A stretch of DNA of 64,000 bases, from NCBI RefSeq assembly GCF_007827275.1, contig NZ_VISE01000001.1:2232001-2296000 (forward strand). The letters are read 5' to 3'. The position numbers were made by a program, and so were the translations under genes. Source of the stretch: Gillisia sp. Hel_I_86. GTDB lineage: Bacteria > Bacteroidota > Bacteroidia > Flavobacteriales > Flavobacteriaceae. This document shows, one piece after another, positions 25,733 through 35,488 of this stretch; the stretch's first letter is position 1, and each line of letters starts with the position of its first letter. Below the pieces are notes generated by a model, which was given only the letters and a program-made list of their open reading frames with translations, had not been told where the DNA came from and searched no databases.

Positions 25733-26015
25733 TATAGTAATTGTTTATTAGTTTATAAAACACTAAACAAATTTTGTAAATAGTTGAGATATAAGGCTCG
25801 CAATTTATTTATACAAATGAAGGCTTTGTAATTAAAGTAAAATATGATGAATGTCATATTCGCTAACTATTTTATGGAAGAGTTTAAAAGCCTATTCAAC
25901 TTTATAGGCCTACTCGAAGGAAGATGAATTGAAAAAAGTATTAAAAATCGTCTCTACTTTATATAAAAAACAAAACAAAACAGAAGAATTACAAGTTGGG
26001 CTATGCTTTTTCTTG
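25733..26015. other. Divergent control region, ArsR operon / small secreted protein
   Basis: About 330 bp between the divergent starts at 25732 and 26066, AT-rich and without ORFs. The right end holds the GTAAC palindrome promoter; the left must hold the ArsR promoter and operator, but I see no clear ArsR-type palindrome. Confidence 0.5.
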
Positions 26016-26059
26016 GTAACATTTGTTACAGATGCCTTCATCTATAATAATTATCTTTG
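26016..26059 (+). promoter_or_regulatory. GTAAC-N4-GTTAC site plus -7 box
   Basis: GTAAC-ATTT-GTTAC at 26016-26029 and a consensus box TATCTTTG at 26052-26059, 22 bp apart. The predicted transcript start falls at about the ATG (26066), so the mRNA would be leaderless or nearly so. Confidence 0.75.
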
Positions 26060-26065
26060 AAATCT

Positions 26066-26416
26066 ATGGCACACAAGGCTTATATAGCAATTTTTCTTGT
26101 CTTTATTCTACTGGGCAAGTTTGTTACCTTGGATACCAATATTCTGAATAAGTTGGTAAATTCCGATAAGATAAGCTATGTAAAGAAGTCATGTGATTTG
26201 AAAAACAATAAAAATTCTCTTGATTTTGAATTCACTCAAATTCAGGATGGAATTCAAATTACCTTTCATTCCTTTTGTAATTCGGTGTTTCAAATAGAAT
26301 CACTACCCACTTTTGATCTAAGAATCCCTTCAAACTTTAAACGTAATTTCAAGCCTATTCTAGCTGAAACCAAAACGTTTAATCACAAATTTGTTCCTCC
26401 TCCTAAATTATCCTGA
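26066..26416 (+). CDS. Small secreted protein of unknown function, paralogue of 45661
   Basis: A 116-residue protein with an N-terminal hydrophobic segment (AYIAIFLVFILLGKFVTLDT) and a C-terminus ending in FVPPPKLS. Two cysteines lie in the mature part. It is a clear paralogue of the protein at 45661-46020: the shared signal is YIAI-x5-GK-VT-D and the shared tail PPPK, and both genes begin right at a GTAAC-type promoter. A TTG nine bases upstream extends the frame but is part of the -7 box, so ATG 26066 is the start. I do not recognise a family; it is probably anchored in or exported through the inner membrane. Confidence 0.7.
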   Translation: MAHKAYIAIFLVFILLGKFVTLDTNILNKLVNSDKISYVKKSCDLKNNKNSLDFEFTQIQDGIQITFHSFCNSVFQIESLPTFDLRIPSNFKRNFKPILAETKTFNHKFVPPPKLS

Positions 26417-26578
26417 TTTAACTTAAAGTTCAGTTTTTATTGAACTTTCAATTCTTACTGAGAAGCTGGCTTGTCCTGCTTCCAATCTAATTTTACTTAC
26501 TAATCAGGCGAAATACCTTTCAACTTGCATTTTATAAAACATTGATCGCATGTCCGGTATTTTATTAAATAATTAAAA

Positions 26579-27172
26579 ATGAATAAAAAAACAAAAAATA
26601 ATCTTATAGAATTCGGCATTACAGGAACTATTATCCTCACATTGTTTTTAACAGGATTACATACTGAAGTTTTCGGGTTTGTACAACGAGGCATATTGAA
26701 AACCGGTTTGATGGATCCAGATGTGGAGTCGAAGTCTACAGCGGCAGAACTATCAAAGAACCCTAAGGCAGATTTCAATTTAAGTCTTATCAATTCCAAA
26801 GGGGAGCGTGTGGAAATGGAGGAACTTCGTGGCAAAGTGATCTTCTTTAATATTTGGGCCACTTGGTGCCCTCCTTGTGTGGCAGAAATGCCTGGAATAA
26901 ATAATATGTACAATGATATGAAAGGCGATGATATTGCTTTCATTATGCTTTCTGTAGATAACGATTTTCAAAAAGCAATTGATTTTAATAAAAGAAAAGG
27001 CTATGATTTTGAAGTTTATAAATTGGCAGGTAGCTTACCACCTATGTATGCGTCACAAGCCATCCCAACTACTTATATAATTGATTCCAAGGGAAACTTG
27101 GCCCTAACCCATGAAGGTATGGGAGATTATGATAGCAAAGAATTTAAAGCATTTTTAACTAGTCTCAAATAA
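26579..27172 (+). CDS. TlpA-like membrane-anchored thioredoxin
   Basis: 197 residues: one N-terminal membrane anchor (about 12-30), then a thioredoxin fold with the active site NIWATWCPPCVAEMP (Cys97, Cys100) and the cis-proline region QAIPTTYIIDSKGN. It faces the periplasm and reduces disulfides, as in cytochrome c maturation or metal-site assembly. DsbD, encoded 50 bases downstream, is the expected electron donor. Confidence 0.92.
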   Translation: MNKKTKNNLIEFGITGTIILTLFLTGLHTEVFGFVQRGILKTGLMDPDVESKSTAAELSKNPKADFNLSLINSKGERVEMEELRGKVIFFNIWATWCPPCVAEMPGINNMYNDMKGDDIAFIMLSVDNDFQKAIDFNKRKGYDFEVYKLAGSLPPMYASQAIPTTYIIDSKGNLALTHEGMGDYDSKEFKAFLTSLK

Positions 27173-27222
27173 GCAGCAACTTGTTACGTATCATTTTTTA
27201 ATAATTAGTTAAAAATAGTGTT

Positions 27223-29283
27223 ATGAGATCTAGAAATCTTTATTTACTCTTATTTATAGTTTTTGTCTCCTCGTTTTCAACATTTGGTCAGGTAATACCA
27301 CCGCCTAATTGGGAGGTATCAATAGATATGAAGAACCCAAAGGTAGGAGATACTTTGGTTTTAAGCTTTAAGGCAGAAATACCTGAGGATTGGTATTTAT
27401 ATTCCAGTGATTTTGATCCCGATCTGGGACCAATGATCACTGAAATTAATTTTATTGAAAATTCTGATTTTGAAGTTATTGGGGATCTTATTCCAATAGG
27501 CTCAAAAGAAAAATATGATCCATTATGGGAAGGTAACTACACCTATTTCATTGATAAAGCGGAATTTCAGCAACAAGTAATGGTATTAAAGAACGATCCA
27601 TTTATTGAAGCGGTAGCTATTTATCAAATCTGTTCTGATGTGACGGGACAATGTATTCCTTTTGAGACAGATTTGACATGGAGTAAAGAGGAAGAATTAG
27701 AAGCAGTTCAGAAAGGAGATGTAGATAGCCTTACGAAAGATTTAAAATCCTTTAAAAATGATTTTAAAGTTGAAGAGAAGGAGGAGGGCGGAGCTTTTAT
27801 TTTTACTTTTTTCCTACTTTCCTTTGGTGCTGGGCTGGCAGCTTTACTTACTCCCTGTGTTTTTCCTATGATCCCCATGACGGTAACCTATTTTACCAAA
27901 TCTAGCGGAAGTCGCGCAAATGGCATCAGCCAGGCCTTATTGTATGGGGTTTCGATTATTTTAATTTATACCCTAATAGGAACTGTCTTCTCTTTGTTTT
28001 TTGGAGCAGAATTTGCTAATTTTCTTAGTACCCATTGGCTTCCTAATCTATTTTTCTTTGCAGTTTTCTTGTTATTTGCATTATCATTTTTTGGATTATT
28101 TGAAATTCGATTACCAAACTCTTTTGTAAATAAAATAGATGCGCAATCCAACAAAGGTGGGATCTTGGGAATATTCTTTATGGCATTTACTTTGGTATTG
28201 GTTGGTTTTAGTTGCACTGGTCCAATTGCAGGAACCATCCTTTTACAGGCTGCAAGTGGAGAAACCTTAAAACCATTAGTTGGGATGCTGGGCTTCTCGT
28301 TAGCTTTTGCACTTCCCTTCACATTATTAGCCATCTTTCCGCAGTGGTTGAAATCTTTGCCGAAAAGTGGAAGCTGGCTTAATACCGTTAAAGTGGTGCT
28401 AGGTTTTGTAGAACTGGCATTGGCTCTAAAATTTTTAAGTATAGTAGATCAGGTGTATCATTGGGATTTTCTAGATCGTGATATATACCTAGCACTTTGG
28501 ATCGTGATTTTTTCATTTCTAGGATTTTACTTATTGGGTAAAATTCAATTTCCTCATGAAAAGAAAACGGAGAGTGCTTCAGTAGCTAGGGTCATATCTG
28601 CCATATTGGTTTTTAGTTTTGTGGTCTATTTGATTCCCGGATTGTTTGGAGCTCCTCTAAAGCCATTAGCTGGCTATTTGCCACCTTTGGGAAGCCAGAG
28701 TTTTAATATGCTTTCATCAAGACCTGAAATGCTAAGCTTAAGCGAAAACAATCTCACAGAGTGTGAGGCTCCTAAATATGGTGATTTTTTAGAGCTGCCG
28801 CATAACATCCAGGGATATTTTGATTATGACCAGGCACTGGAATGTGCCCAAAAGCAAAACAAACCCTTATTTATTGACTTTACGGGACACGGGTGTGTGA
28901 ATTGTAGAGAGATGGAAGCTACAGTTTGGAGTGATCCTGAAGTTTTAAAACGCCTCAAAAATGATTATGTGGTTGTGGCACTCTATGTAGATGAAAAAAC
29001 AGAATTACCAGAATCTGAATGGTACATCTCCGATTATGATGGAAAAACAAAGAAGACCATTGGGAAACAGAATTTGGATTTTATGATCCAAAAGTTAAAT
29101 GCCAATGCCCAGCCTTACTATACCTTAGTAGATACTAATGGCTCGTTATTGAGTACACCAAAAGGCTATGATCTAAATGTTAAAAATTTCGTTGAATTTT
29201 TGGATAATGGCACGCAAGAATTCGAAGCAAGACAAGAAAAAAATAGTGCATCTACCGGAATAGTTCAGCAAGAAAATGAATGA
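27223..29283 (+). CDS. dsbD: Thiol:disulfide interchange protein DsbD
   Basis: 686 residues with a signal peptide (ending near FSTFGQ). Next come a periplasmic N-terminal domain (about 22-150), a helix bundle of about eight segments (190-480) with the two redox cysteines in LLTPCVFPMIPM and GFSCTGPIAG, and a C-terminal thioredoxin domain with FIDFTGHGCVNCREME. It carries electrons from cytoplasmic thioredoxin across the inner membrane to periplasmic partners such as the adjacent TlpA-like protein. The architecture is complete. Confidence 0.94.
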   Translation: MRSRNLYLLLFIVFVSSFSTFGQVIPPPNWEVSIDMKNPKVGDTLVLSFKAEIPEDWYLYSSDFDPDLGPMITEINFIENSDFEVIGDLIPIGSKEKYDPLWEGNYTYFIDKAEFQQQVMVLKNDPFIEAVAIYQICSDVTGQCIPFETDLTWSKEEELEAVQKGDVDSLTKDLKSFKNDFKVEEKEEGGAFIFTFFLLSFGAGLAALLTPCVFPMIPMTVTYFTKSSGSRANGISQALLYGVSIILIYTLIGTVFSLFFGAEFANFLSTHWLPNLFFFAVFLLFALSFFGLFEIRLPNSFVNKIDAQSNKGGILGIFFMAFTLVLVGFSCTGPIAGTILLQAASGETLKPLVGMLGFSLAFALPFTLLAIFPQWLKSLPKSGSWLNTVKVVLGFVELALALKFLSIVDQVYHWDFLDRDIYLALWIVIFSFLGFYLLGKIQFPHEKKTESASVARVISAILVFSFVVYLIPGLFGAPLKPLAGYLPPLGSQSFNMLSSRPEMLSLSENNLTECEAPKYGDFLELPHNIQGYFDYDQALECAQKQNKPLFIDFTGHGCVNCREMEATVWSDPEVLKRLKNDYVVVALYVDEKTELPESEWYISDYDGKTKKTIGKQNLDFMIQKLNANAQPYYTLVDTNGSLLSTPKGYDLNVKNFVEFLDNGTQEFEARQEKNSASTGIVQQENE

Positions 29284-29353
29284 AAATCACCGTATATTTA
29301 GTTGCCTAATTATTTAAAAATGTTGATTAAATAGAATGTTCCTAAAAAATTTA

Positions 29354-30305
29354 GGTTATCTTTTAGAAAGTTGTGGAACTATCAATTTCTCATACTTCCT
29401 TTCGATAGAGCTATAGATTTTTATTGCACCGATGTTCTTGGCGACGCACCTTGCAAGTTCCAAGCCCTGTAGGGCGGATTTCTTTATCTTTTCCAGAAAG
29501 ACAAACCAGTTCAAGTAGCCCCAAAGGTACTTGGTCGAAACCCCATAAAACTTCTTGACCCATCTCTCATAGCGGTTGTCTCGGGAATTGACGTGCTGTA
29601 CGTGATAGCACCTGTCCTTTACATGTTGGCGCGACGCCACAAAGGTATGGTGCTCGAGTTCGTTGTCCCTTGCCCATTTGATTATCGAAGGATGGGAATC
29701 GGAATACAGTACGTTGCCCGGTGCGATGAGCCCACCTATCGTGTTCTGGACGCTTTTCGCATCTATCCTGCCGATCTTTGCCACAAGCATGGTCCTCCCG
29801 TCGTTCCTGCCCGAGGCGACCACCACCGAGACCTTGTCGTTGCTCACGCCCCTTTTGGTTTCCCTGTCGCTGGGCCTCTTGTAGGATCCCTTCCAAGGTT
29901 CCGCCGCCCCTTGTCGTTGATGTCTAACTGCTTGTCGTCGCACTCCACCACCAACAACAGGTATTCTTGGAACTTTTCCAGCTTCTTTATGCCGTCAACG
30001 GCAGTACCGGTAAAGTCGTTGAAGGTCTTGTGGCAAGACCTGCACGTGTAGCGCCTGCGCCCCTTGTAGTGCCCGTGACCGTATATGTCCAAGTCTTCGC
30101 AGTGAGGGCAATACACCGGGCGGTCGTTGCCGATGTCCCAGCCCACAAGCCCTAGGTCGGGGACGTTGAGCCCCCGATGGAGAAGCTGCGCCAGCTCGAT
30201 CTTCTCGGCTCGATCCAGATCGTTTAAAATATTGCGTAAATCCATTTGTCGTAAATTTGATCGATGTATAAATAATAAATTTCCACATTATTCTAAAACA
30301 TAACC
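29354..30305 (-). mobile_element. IS1595-family element with defective transposase
   Basis: About 952 bp bounded by imperfect terminal inverted repeats: GGTTATCTTTTAGAA at 29354 and the complement of GGTTATGTTTTAGAA ending at 30305. The transposase inside is broken. GC content is visibly higher than in neighbouring genes, a sign of acquisition. Its right end cuts into a DUF4130-type gene. Confidence 0.8.
29356..30245 (-). pseudogene. IS1595-family transposase, frameshifted and shortened
   Basis: The N-terminal frame (30245-29844) has the zinc ribbon CPHCEDLD...CRSCHKTF and then passes to VVECDDKQLDINDKG. The catalytic part continues in a second frame (29943-29356), with DRETKRGVSNDKVSVVVAS, NVLYSDSHPSIIKWA and HVQHVNSRDNRYERW. 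Besides the frame change near 29890, the stretch expected between the helix FQEYLLLVVE and the first catalytic acid is missing. An internal deletion is likely. Non-functional. Confidence 0.75.
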
Positions 30306-30312
30306 ATTTCAA

Positions 30313-30681
30313 TTAACCAAGGATGAGATCTTTTTTGCTTCTATAGAACCAGATTTTAACGTTTTACCAATTATTTTGAAACATTTTAGAAGCCGATATG
30401 CCGATCAAAAATGGATTATTTATGATTTAAAACGAAATTTTGGATTATTTTATAACTTGCAGGAAACCAGTTATATAAATTTCGATTTTAAATCAAATAA
30501 GCATCTCTATTCCGCAAACACCAGTATTTACTGTATTTCAGAAATAGATTTTCAAAAATTATGGCAAGGATATTTTAGAAGCACCAATATAAAATCCAGA
30601 GAAAACTTGAAATCACACCTTCAACATGTACCCAAAAGATATTGGAAATATTTAACTGAAAAGAGTTCTTGGCAAAATTAA
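30313..30681 (+). pseudogene. C-terminal remnant of a DUF4130/TIGR03915-type protein
   Basis: From the IS1595 edge the forward frame reads DEIFFASIEPDFNVLPIILK, DQKWIIYDLKRNFGLFYNL and ends in HVPKRYWKYLTEKSS. This matches the C-terminal half of the TIGR03915 (DUF4130) family, a putative DNA-metabolism protein paired with a radical-SAM protein. The N-terminal half and the partner gene are absent, so the IS or a rearrangement removed them. Confidence 0.65.
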
Positions 30682-30726
30682 AAAATAGTTTAAATTTGCG
30701 GTTCAACTAATTAAACATATTTTACA

Positions 30727-30948
30727 ATGAAAAAATTATCTTTATTATTATTGGCTGCTGTATTCTCTTTATCAATCTATTCTTGTAGAGAAACAACAGA
30801 AGAAAAAACAGAAGACGCTATAGAAGATGCTGCTGATGACATGGACGACATGGAACATGACGTGGAAGCTGCTGCTGATAACGTTGGAAATGAAGTTAAA
30901 GAAGAAATTGATGGAACTGATGGCGTAAATGGGGATGACGATTTATAG
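30727..30948 (+). CDS. Small acidic lipoprotein A
   Basis: 73 residues: a lipoprotein signal (MKKLSLLLLAAVFSLSIYSC), then a very acidic mature part rich in D, E and A and predicted helical. A paralogue lies at 31200 with the same SIYSC/SVYSC-RETT start. Each has its own terminator. Function unknown; probably periplasmic or outer-membrane anchored. Confidence 0.8.
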   Translation: MKKLSLLLLAAVFSLSIYSCRETTEEKTEDAIEDAADDMDDMEHDVEAAADNVGNEVKEEIDGTDGVNGDDDL

Positions 30949-30972
30949 TCTGTTACATTTATAAATTTTAAA

Positions 30973-31002
30973 AGCCATCTTAATAAAATAAGATGGTTTT
31001 TT
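30973..31002 (+). terminator. Terminator after lipoprotein A
   Basis: Stem CCATCTTA / TAAGATGG with a 6-base loop and a TTTTTT tail. Confidence 0.8.
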
Positions 31003-31025
31003 CAGTTTAATTATTAAATTTTTGC

Positions 31026-31183
31026 TTGTCCGTAAAGTATCCTAAACTGAAAAATGACGTCATTCTGTCCCGACCGATCGGGAGTTTCAGAATCTCATTT
31101 CAATGTAAATCAATGCAATATTGAGACCCTGAAATAAATTCTGGGTGACGAAAGAGCTTTTAGGACAGAAAACGGATATACAT
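31026..31183. repeat. REP-like dispersed repeat, copy 1
   Basis: About 158 bp, mostly identical to 36518-36664. It is bounded by TTGTCC and GGACAGAAAACGGATATACA. The inside is a long imperfect inverted repeat built on GTCATTCTG...TTTCAGAATCTCA and its mirror TTGAGACCCTGAAATAAATTC, with a CCCGACCGATCGGG palindrome at the tip not present in copy 2. Non-coding; a non-autonomous REP/MITE-like element. Confidence 0.75.
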
Positions 31184-31199
31184 TTTAAATTTAAATCTT

Positions 31200-31445
31200 A
31201 TGAAAAAATTATTTTTAATATTGATGGTTGCTGCGATGGCAACATCGGTATATTCTTGTAGGGAAACAACTCAAGAAAAGACTGAGGAGGCTTTGGAATC
31301 TATTGGGGAAGATATAGAAGAAAACACAAAAAAGGCCGCAAATAAAATTGAAGAAGGAGCCGAAAAGGTAGCAAAAGAAATAGATGAAGAGGTTCATAAT
31401 ACAGATGATGTAAACGGCGAAGAAGCCGCAGATGATATGAACTAA
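31200..31445 (+). CDS. Small acidic lipoprotein B
   Basis: 81 residues, paralogue of the lipoprotein at 30727: signal MKKLFLILMVAAMATSVYSC, then RETTQEKTEEALESIGEDIE and an acidic helical tail ending in a DDVNGEEAADDMN segment. The REP-like repeat separates the two copies. Function unknown. Confidence 0.8.
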   Translation: MKKLFLILMVAAMATSVYSCRETTQEKTEEALESIGEDIEENTKKAANKIEEGAEKVAKEIDEEVHNTDDVNGEEAADDMN

Positions 31446-31463
31446 CATCATACTCTTAAAAAT

Positions 31464-31489
31464 AAAAAACCGCCAATTGGCGGTTTTTT
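31464..31489 (+). terminator. Terminator after lipoprotein B
   Basis: AAAAAACCGCC-AATT-GGCGGTTTTTT, a near-perfect hairpin with a T tail. Confidence 0.85.
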
Positions 31490-31561
31490 ATTTTTCTAGT
31501 CAATTTCAAATTGGACTCCTCGCTTTTTTCTACGCAGAACCTAAATTTAATCATTAGAATT

Positions 31562-31670
31562 CCCCGATGGCTCTGCCTCGGAGGTTTTAGAGGAAAGTTT
31601 GAAAACGGATGGTTTTCATAAAATGTTATAACTTTCTTCCGTTGAATACCTCGACGGCTCTGCCTCGAGG
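31562..31670. repeat. Two GGCTCTGCC hairpin repeats
   Basis: Two related short palindromes, CCCCGATGGCTCTGCCTCGG (from 31562) and CCTCGACGGCTCTGCCTCGAGG-type (31649-31670), share the core GGCTCTGCCTCG. The second forms the fused end of a truncated kinase gene. They look like REP-type repeats common in Bacteroidota. Confidence 0.6.
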
Positions 31671-32375
31671 ATTTTTTAATTGTTCTGTTGTTAATGTTTC
31701 TTTGCTAAATGGGTTCATGCAAATAATCCAGGTACCTGTAGATAATAAAATGAATTCCTTATTGGAACTTTCATTATCCTCCAATACAGGAATAATGGAA
31801 GACGAACTATCGTGCAAGCCTTTGCCCACTGCCATTTCTTGCCCGTTAACTATTGATAAAGTTGCATTTTTACCAGGTTGTGGTTCTGGTAATTTAATGT
31901 TTTCTTTACTTAACCAGCTATGGTATTGCATCGTATCAACATCCCAGATTGCGGTGTGCCCCCCAAGCGAAGTGTAATCGGCTGTTACTTTTTTTGAAAA
32001 AAGATAACTTAAATATTGAGGGTAATGTAAGATGGAACCTACTTTGGACCAAAAGTGAGGTTTGCTATGTTTTAGCCAATACATTTGTAAGCCTGAATTT
32101 AACATACCATAAGCAGGTGATGCTGCTTTTCTCGAGAATTCTTCTACACCACCATTTGCTTCATAAAGCGGGTTAAAATCAATCTTCAATGGTTTTAAGT
32201 AGTTGTAAAGCGGTGTAATCATATTTCCTTCTTTATCCAAATAGACCAAAGTAGCACCATGAGTAGAGAAGTTAATAGCATTTATGGTAAATTCATTAAT
32301 CTCTTGAATGGTTTTAATCTCGTTTTTTATCCAGGCTTCAATAGATTCTATATCTAAAATTACTAGACCGATCAA
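31626..32375 (-). pseudogene. FGGY carbohydrate kinase fragment
   Basis: About 250 codons of an FGGY-family sugar kinase: INAINFSTHGATLVYLDKEG, YLSYLFSKKVTADYTSLGGH, AVGKGLHDSSSSIIPVL and the ATP-site region FILLSTGTWI. The N-terminal roughly 50 residues are missing (the frame starts on TTG in mid-domain), and the last residues (NPRGRAVEVFNGRKL) are encoded by the GGCTCTGCC repeat. Intact enzymes are about 450 residues, so this is a dead fragment. Rhamnulokinase-like identity is possible but not certain. Confidence 0.75.
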
Positions 32376-32395
32376 AATCCGAACGTAATTTTAGA

Positions 32396-32934
32396 CCACT
32401 TTTTGTCGGACTTACATGGCCTTCGCATTGGAACGAAGGATTTTCTAATGTTGCCAGCTTCTTTAATAAAACAAATGATGCAGATGAAATAGGAATGATG
32501 TTGGCGAACATATTCTTAAATGGTCACTTACTGAAAAAATGGAGAATAAAACCTCGAACCACAAAACTATTGTTCTTGATCATAGTTTTGGTGCCAAATT
32601 AATGTTGCGTGCTGTTATGGGCGCTAGTATGATGAAAGAGGAATCTCACCCAGTAGATCTTTTAATCAATCTAGAATCAGCATATAGTATTAACCGTAAT
32701 TCCAAAAAAGGGATGGAAGAGACATACGACTATCAAGAGAGGAAAAAATATGCTGATCATATTGCCTTAATATGGAGCGAACACGACAAGGCAGTTACTA
32801 AGGCATTCTATGCTCTTTTTGCTGGAAGTCGGAGAGCCTATAAAAAAGTAACTAAATTAAGAACCAGGAATAATTATAAAAATATTGAAGTAGCAAAAGT
32901 AGAAAATGTTGGTAAAATAAATTTTTTGAGTTAG
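32396..32934 (+). pseudogene. Alpha/beta-hydrolase-like pseudogene
   Basis: The first frame reads FVGLTWPSHWNEGFSNVASF, then MMLANIFLN. After a shift near 32535 the protein continues in the frame TSNHKTIVLDHSFGAKLM, SHPVDLLINLESAYSINR and a basic tail. The nucleophile elbow normally reads GHSFGA; here it is DHSFGA. No start codon is present and the gene abuts the kinase fragment, so both were cut at one rearrangement. Confidence 0.6.
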
Positions 32935-32975
32935 TCATTTAAGTTCTGTAATTTGGTATCAACAAAACGGCTATT

Positions 32976-33874
32976 ATGGAAGATTTTAAAGGGCAGAGTA
33001 TACTAAACTTTATAAAAGAACTGCCAAATGATGATGCTTGCAAGGCATATCTAGCGAAGATAAAGTGGCAGGATGGCTTTACCTGTATGAAATGCGGCCA
33101 TCAAAAAGGTTGTGAAAAGGCTGGCCATAAATATCAGTGCTACGGTTGCCAGCACGTAGAGAGTTCCACTGCAAACACCTTGTTCCACAAGGTCAAGTTC
33201 GGACTGCAAAAGGCTTTCTGCGTTGTCTTTGAAATGAGCACCAGCAGTAAGAGCGTTTCAAGTATCCAGATGGGCAAACGTTTTGATATCCGTCAGGGAA
33301 CAGCCTGGTATTTTATGCAGAAAGTCAGAAAGGCGATGAAGAGCAGTCAAAGATATCCCTTGTCAGAGTTGATCCATGTCGATGAATTTACCGTTGGTGG
33401 AAAAGAAGAGGGAAAACAGGGAAGAAGCTATGATTCCAAGAAGAAAAAAGCTGTTATCGCCGTTGAGCTGAGCGAAAAGCACCAGATTAAAAGAGTCTAT
33501 GTAAAATCCATCGATGATTATTCGGCAAAGTCATTGACCCCGATATTTGAAGAGCACATCAGCAAAAATCGTTACTGACAAATGGAAAGGTCATGAACCT
33601 TTGAAGGCGTTGTACAATATTGAGCAGAAGTTCAGTGACCAAGGCAAGAACTTCAAGGAACTACATATCGTTATAATGCAATTGAAATCTTGGTTGAGGG
33701 CTATTCCGAACCATGTTAGTAAATAAATGGCATATCCCATCCTACTTTGATGAGTTCTGTTTTAGGATAAACCGCTCACAGAGCAAACAAAGTATCTTTC
33801 ACCAAACAATAGAAAGAATGGTGGCCGCTAATCCAACATTTCAAGGAAGTATAAAACAGTCGCTAAACGTATAA
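32976..33874 (+). pseudogene. IS1595-family transposase (second type), broken
   Basis: The start is intact (MEDFKGQSILNFIKELP). A zinc ribbon CMKCGHQKGCE...CYGCQHVE and the first catalytic acid in LIHVDEFTVGGKEEGKQGR follow. The frame breaks at 33578. The rest reads on as VTDKWKGHEPLKALYNIEQK, stops at 33725 and resumes as WHIPSYFDEFCFRINRSQSK to 33874. At least two lesions make it non-functional. It differs from the IS1595-type copy at 29354. Confidence 0.85.
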
Positions 33875-33884
33875 CTCAATAAAT

Positions 33885-34460
33885 TTATTTCCTCGCGTTG
33901 TTTTTCATGCGTTTTGGCTCATACCAGAGCCAAAAACCAGTTACTGAGAACAGAAGGAGTGCCACGCCCATAATGCTGGTATAACTCACTTTTATGATTC
34001 CATTAGGTGTCTTAAAATAATCGTCCAGAATAGAGCCATCGTGAACCTGCTCTACAAAGTCGGCTCGTCGAATTCCTATCTGCAACAAATCTCCGGTGGC
34101 ACCATCCAGTTGAATACTGTTGAGATGCTCTGCAAAAATGAATTTCACAATGCCTTTTTCTTTGCGTATATCTATGCGGTCCAGTTCTAGGGAAAGTGTT
34201 CTCCCTACAGAGTCATGAAGCACTTTAAAGGCTTTCTGCTCTAAATCTGCCAGAGGCAGCCATTCTACCAATTTCGAAGAAGTTCCATTAGTAGTTGCCG
34301 GCAACAACATCCCGCCGCTGTGCTTCTTCCATCCCAATAACACCCCAGATACCGATATAAAAATAAAAAATACGAATAGGAAAATACCCATAATGCGATG
34401 TATTTTTCGCGTATTGCGTAGCAGTTTGGCTTGTTTTTTTCGCGTATTTTTTACTGCCAT
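33885..34460 (-). CDS. PepSY-associated membrane protein
   Basis: 191 residues: a basic N-terminus, a first membrane helix (IHRIMGIFLFVFFIFISVSG), a periplasmic PepSY-like part with DGATGDLLQIGIR and EQVHDGSILDDYFK, and a second helix (ILMGVALLLFSVTGFWLWYEP region). Such proteins often accompany iron, copper or siderophore systems and some act as ferric reductases. Here it lies at the end of the HupE cluster. Conserved histidines in both helices could bind haem. Confidence 0.8.
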   Translation of the reverse strand: MAVKNTRKKQAKLLRNTRKIHRIMGIFLFVFFIFISVSGVLLGWKKHSGGMLLPATTNGTSSKLVEWLPLADLEQKAFKVLHDSVGRTLSLELDRIDIRKEKGIVKFIFAEHLNSIQLDGATGDLLQIGIRRADFVEQVHDGSILDDYFKTPNGIIKVSYTSIMGVALLLFSVTGFWLWYEPKRMKNNARK

Positions 34461-34844
34461 TTCAATTTATTTATATTTGTCGCACGGCTGACTTTATTTA
34501 TATTGTATTTTTCGGGAACTACCAATTGAATACACAAGTAATTACAACCAAATTTAAAACTTTAGCGGAAAACAAACCACCTAAAATAACCACAACCATT
34601 GGGCTTTGAATTTCAAAATCAAGCTCTCTATGCTTATCTACATTTAAAACCTATTTGCTTCAATACGGAAACAATACAAACGAAAACAGTGATTTAGATA
34701 AATTATTTTAAAATCATTACTAATAATATATCTCAATTTCAATGTGGAATCTTTTATGAATCTATATAAACATAATTTGTGCCTACTAAATGGAAGGCTA
34801 TTTCAATTGGATAGAAATTAACCTTCCATTTGCAGGACTTAAAA
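34461..34844. other. Gene-free AT-rich gap
   Basis: About 380 bp between the PepSY gene and the membrane-anchor gene, very AT-rich. I see no ORF, RNA or repeat of note. Confidence 0.5.
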
Positions 34845-35477
34845 TTATAATGCGTACTGCCCTTTTAACCTTAAGTTCACCTCTACATCCTCATCACTGG
34901 TATTTCTAAAAAACCATCCGTGTTTTCCTTCATAAGGAGCAAAAAAAGTACCGACCATATTGTTGGAGTTGGCAATGGTGTAACTTTCAAAGTAAACTTC
35001 CTTCACCTCTTTTTCTTGTTTTACTTCACCGTGAAAATCGAAATAGAGTATCTCCCCATTCGTGGTAGTCCATTCGTATTTCATTTTCCCATGCTTAAGC
35101 ATATTTATTTTAAATTCAATTCCTTTTCCTGCTGGTACAATGACTTTGGTTTCATCTTCCTGCAAACTTAATTGAGTATTTGGAGGAGGATTATCGGCCT
35201 CTTTAGGTCTTTCCACAGTAGGCCCTGAACCTGCTTTTTCTAGCTTGATTATTTGGGTAGAAGGATTTGCGGCAATAACTCCTAAATTATTTGTTTCGGC
35301 TTTTTCGGGAACGTAAAGCTTGCTAAATCCCAACAGTTCTCCAGTACCTGTGGGATCCATTCCAAATTCTGCTGGCAATACTGCTATTACTAATAACAGC
35401 GCACCAACAAGAAGTGAAATTAGTGTCGCTTTTATAATTTTACTTTTTTCCAATACTGGATGCTTCATTTCTGACAT
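34845..35477 (-). CDS. Transmembrane anchor protein, HupE-associated
   Basis: 210 residues: one N-terminal helix (IIKATLISLLVGALLLVIAVLP begins near residue 14), then a proline-rich linker and a beta-rich extracytoplasmic domain with MLKHGKMKYEWTTTNGEILY and GKHGWFFRNTSDEDVEVNL. This family is typically annotated transmembrane anchor protein and is found beside HupE/UreJ genes, as here (11 bases downstream). It probably works with HupE in metal transport, but its role is not established. Confidence 0.75.
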   Translation of the reverse strand: MSEMKHPVLEKSKIIKATLISLLVGALLLVIAVLPAEFGMDPTGTGELLGFSKLYVPEKAETNNLGVIAANPSTQIIKLEKAGSGPTVERPKEADNPPPNTQLSLQEDETKVIVPAGKGIEFKINMLKHGKMKYEWTTTNGEILYFDFHGEVKQEKEVKEVYFESYTIANSNNMVGTFFAPYEGKHGWFFRNTSDEDVEVNLRLKGQYAL

Positions 35478-35488
35478 GGTTATTTTTT

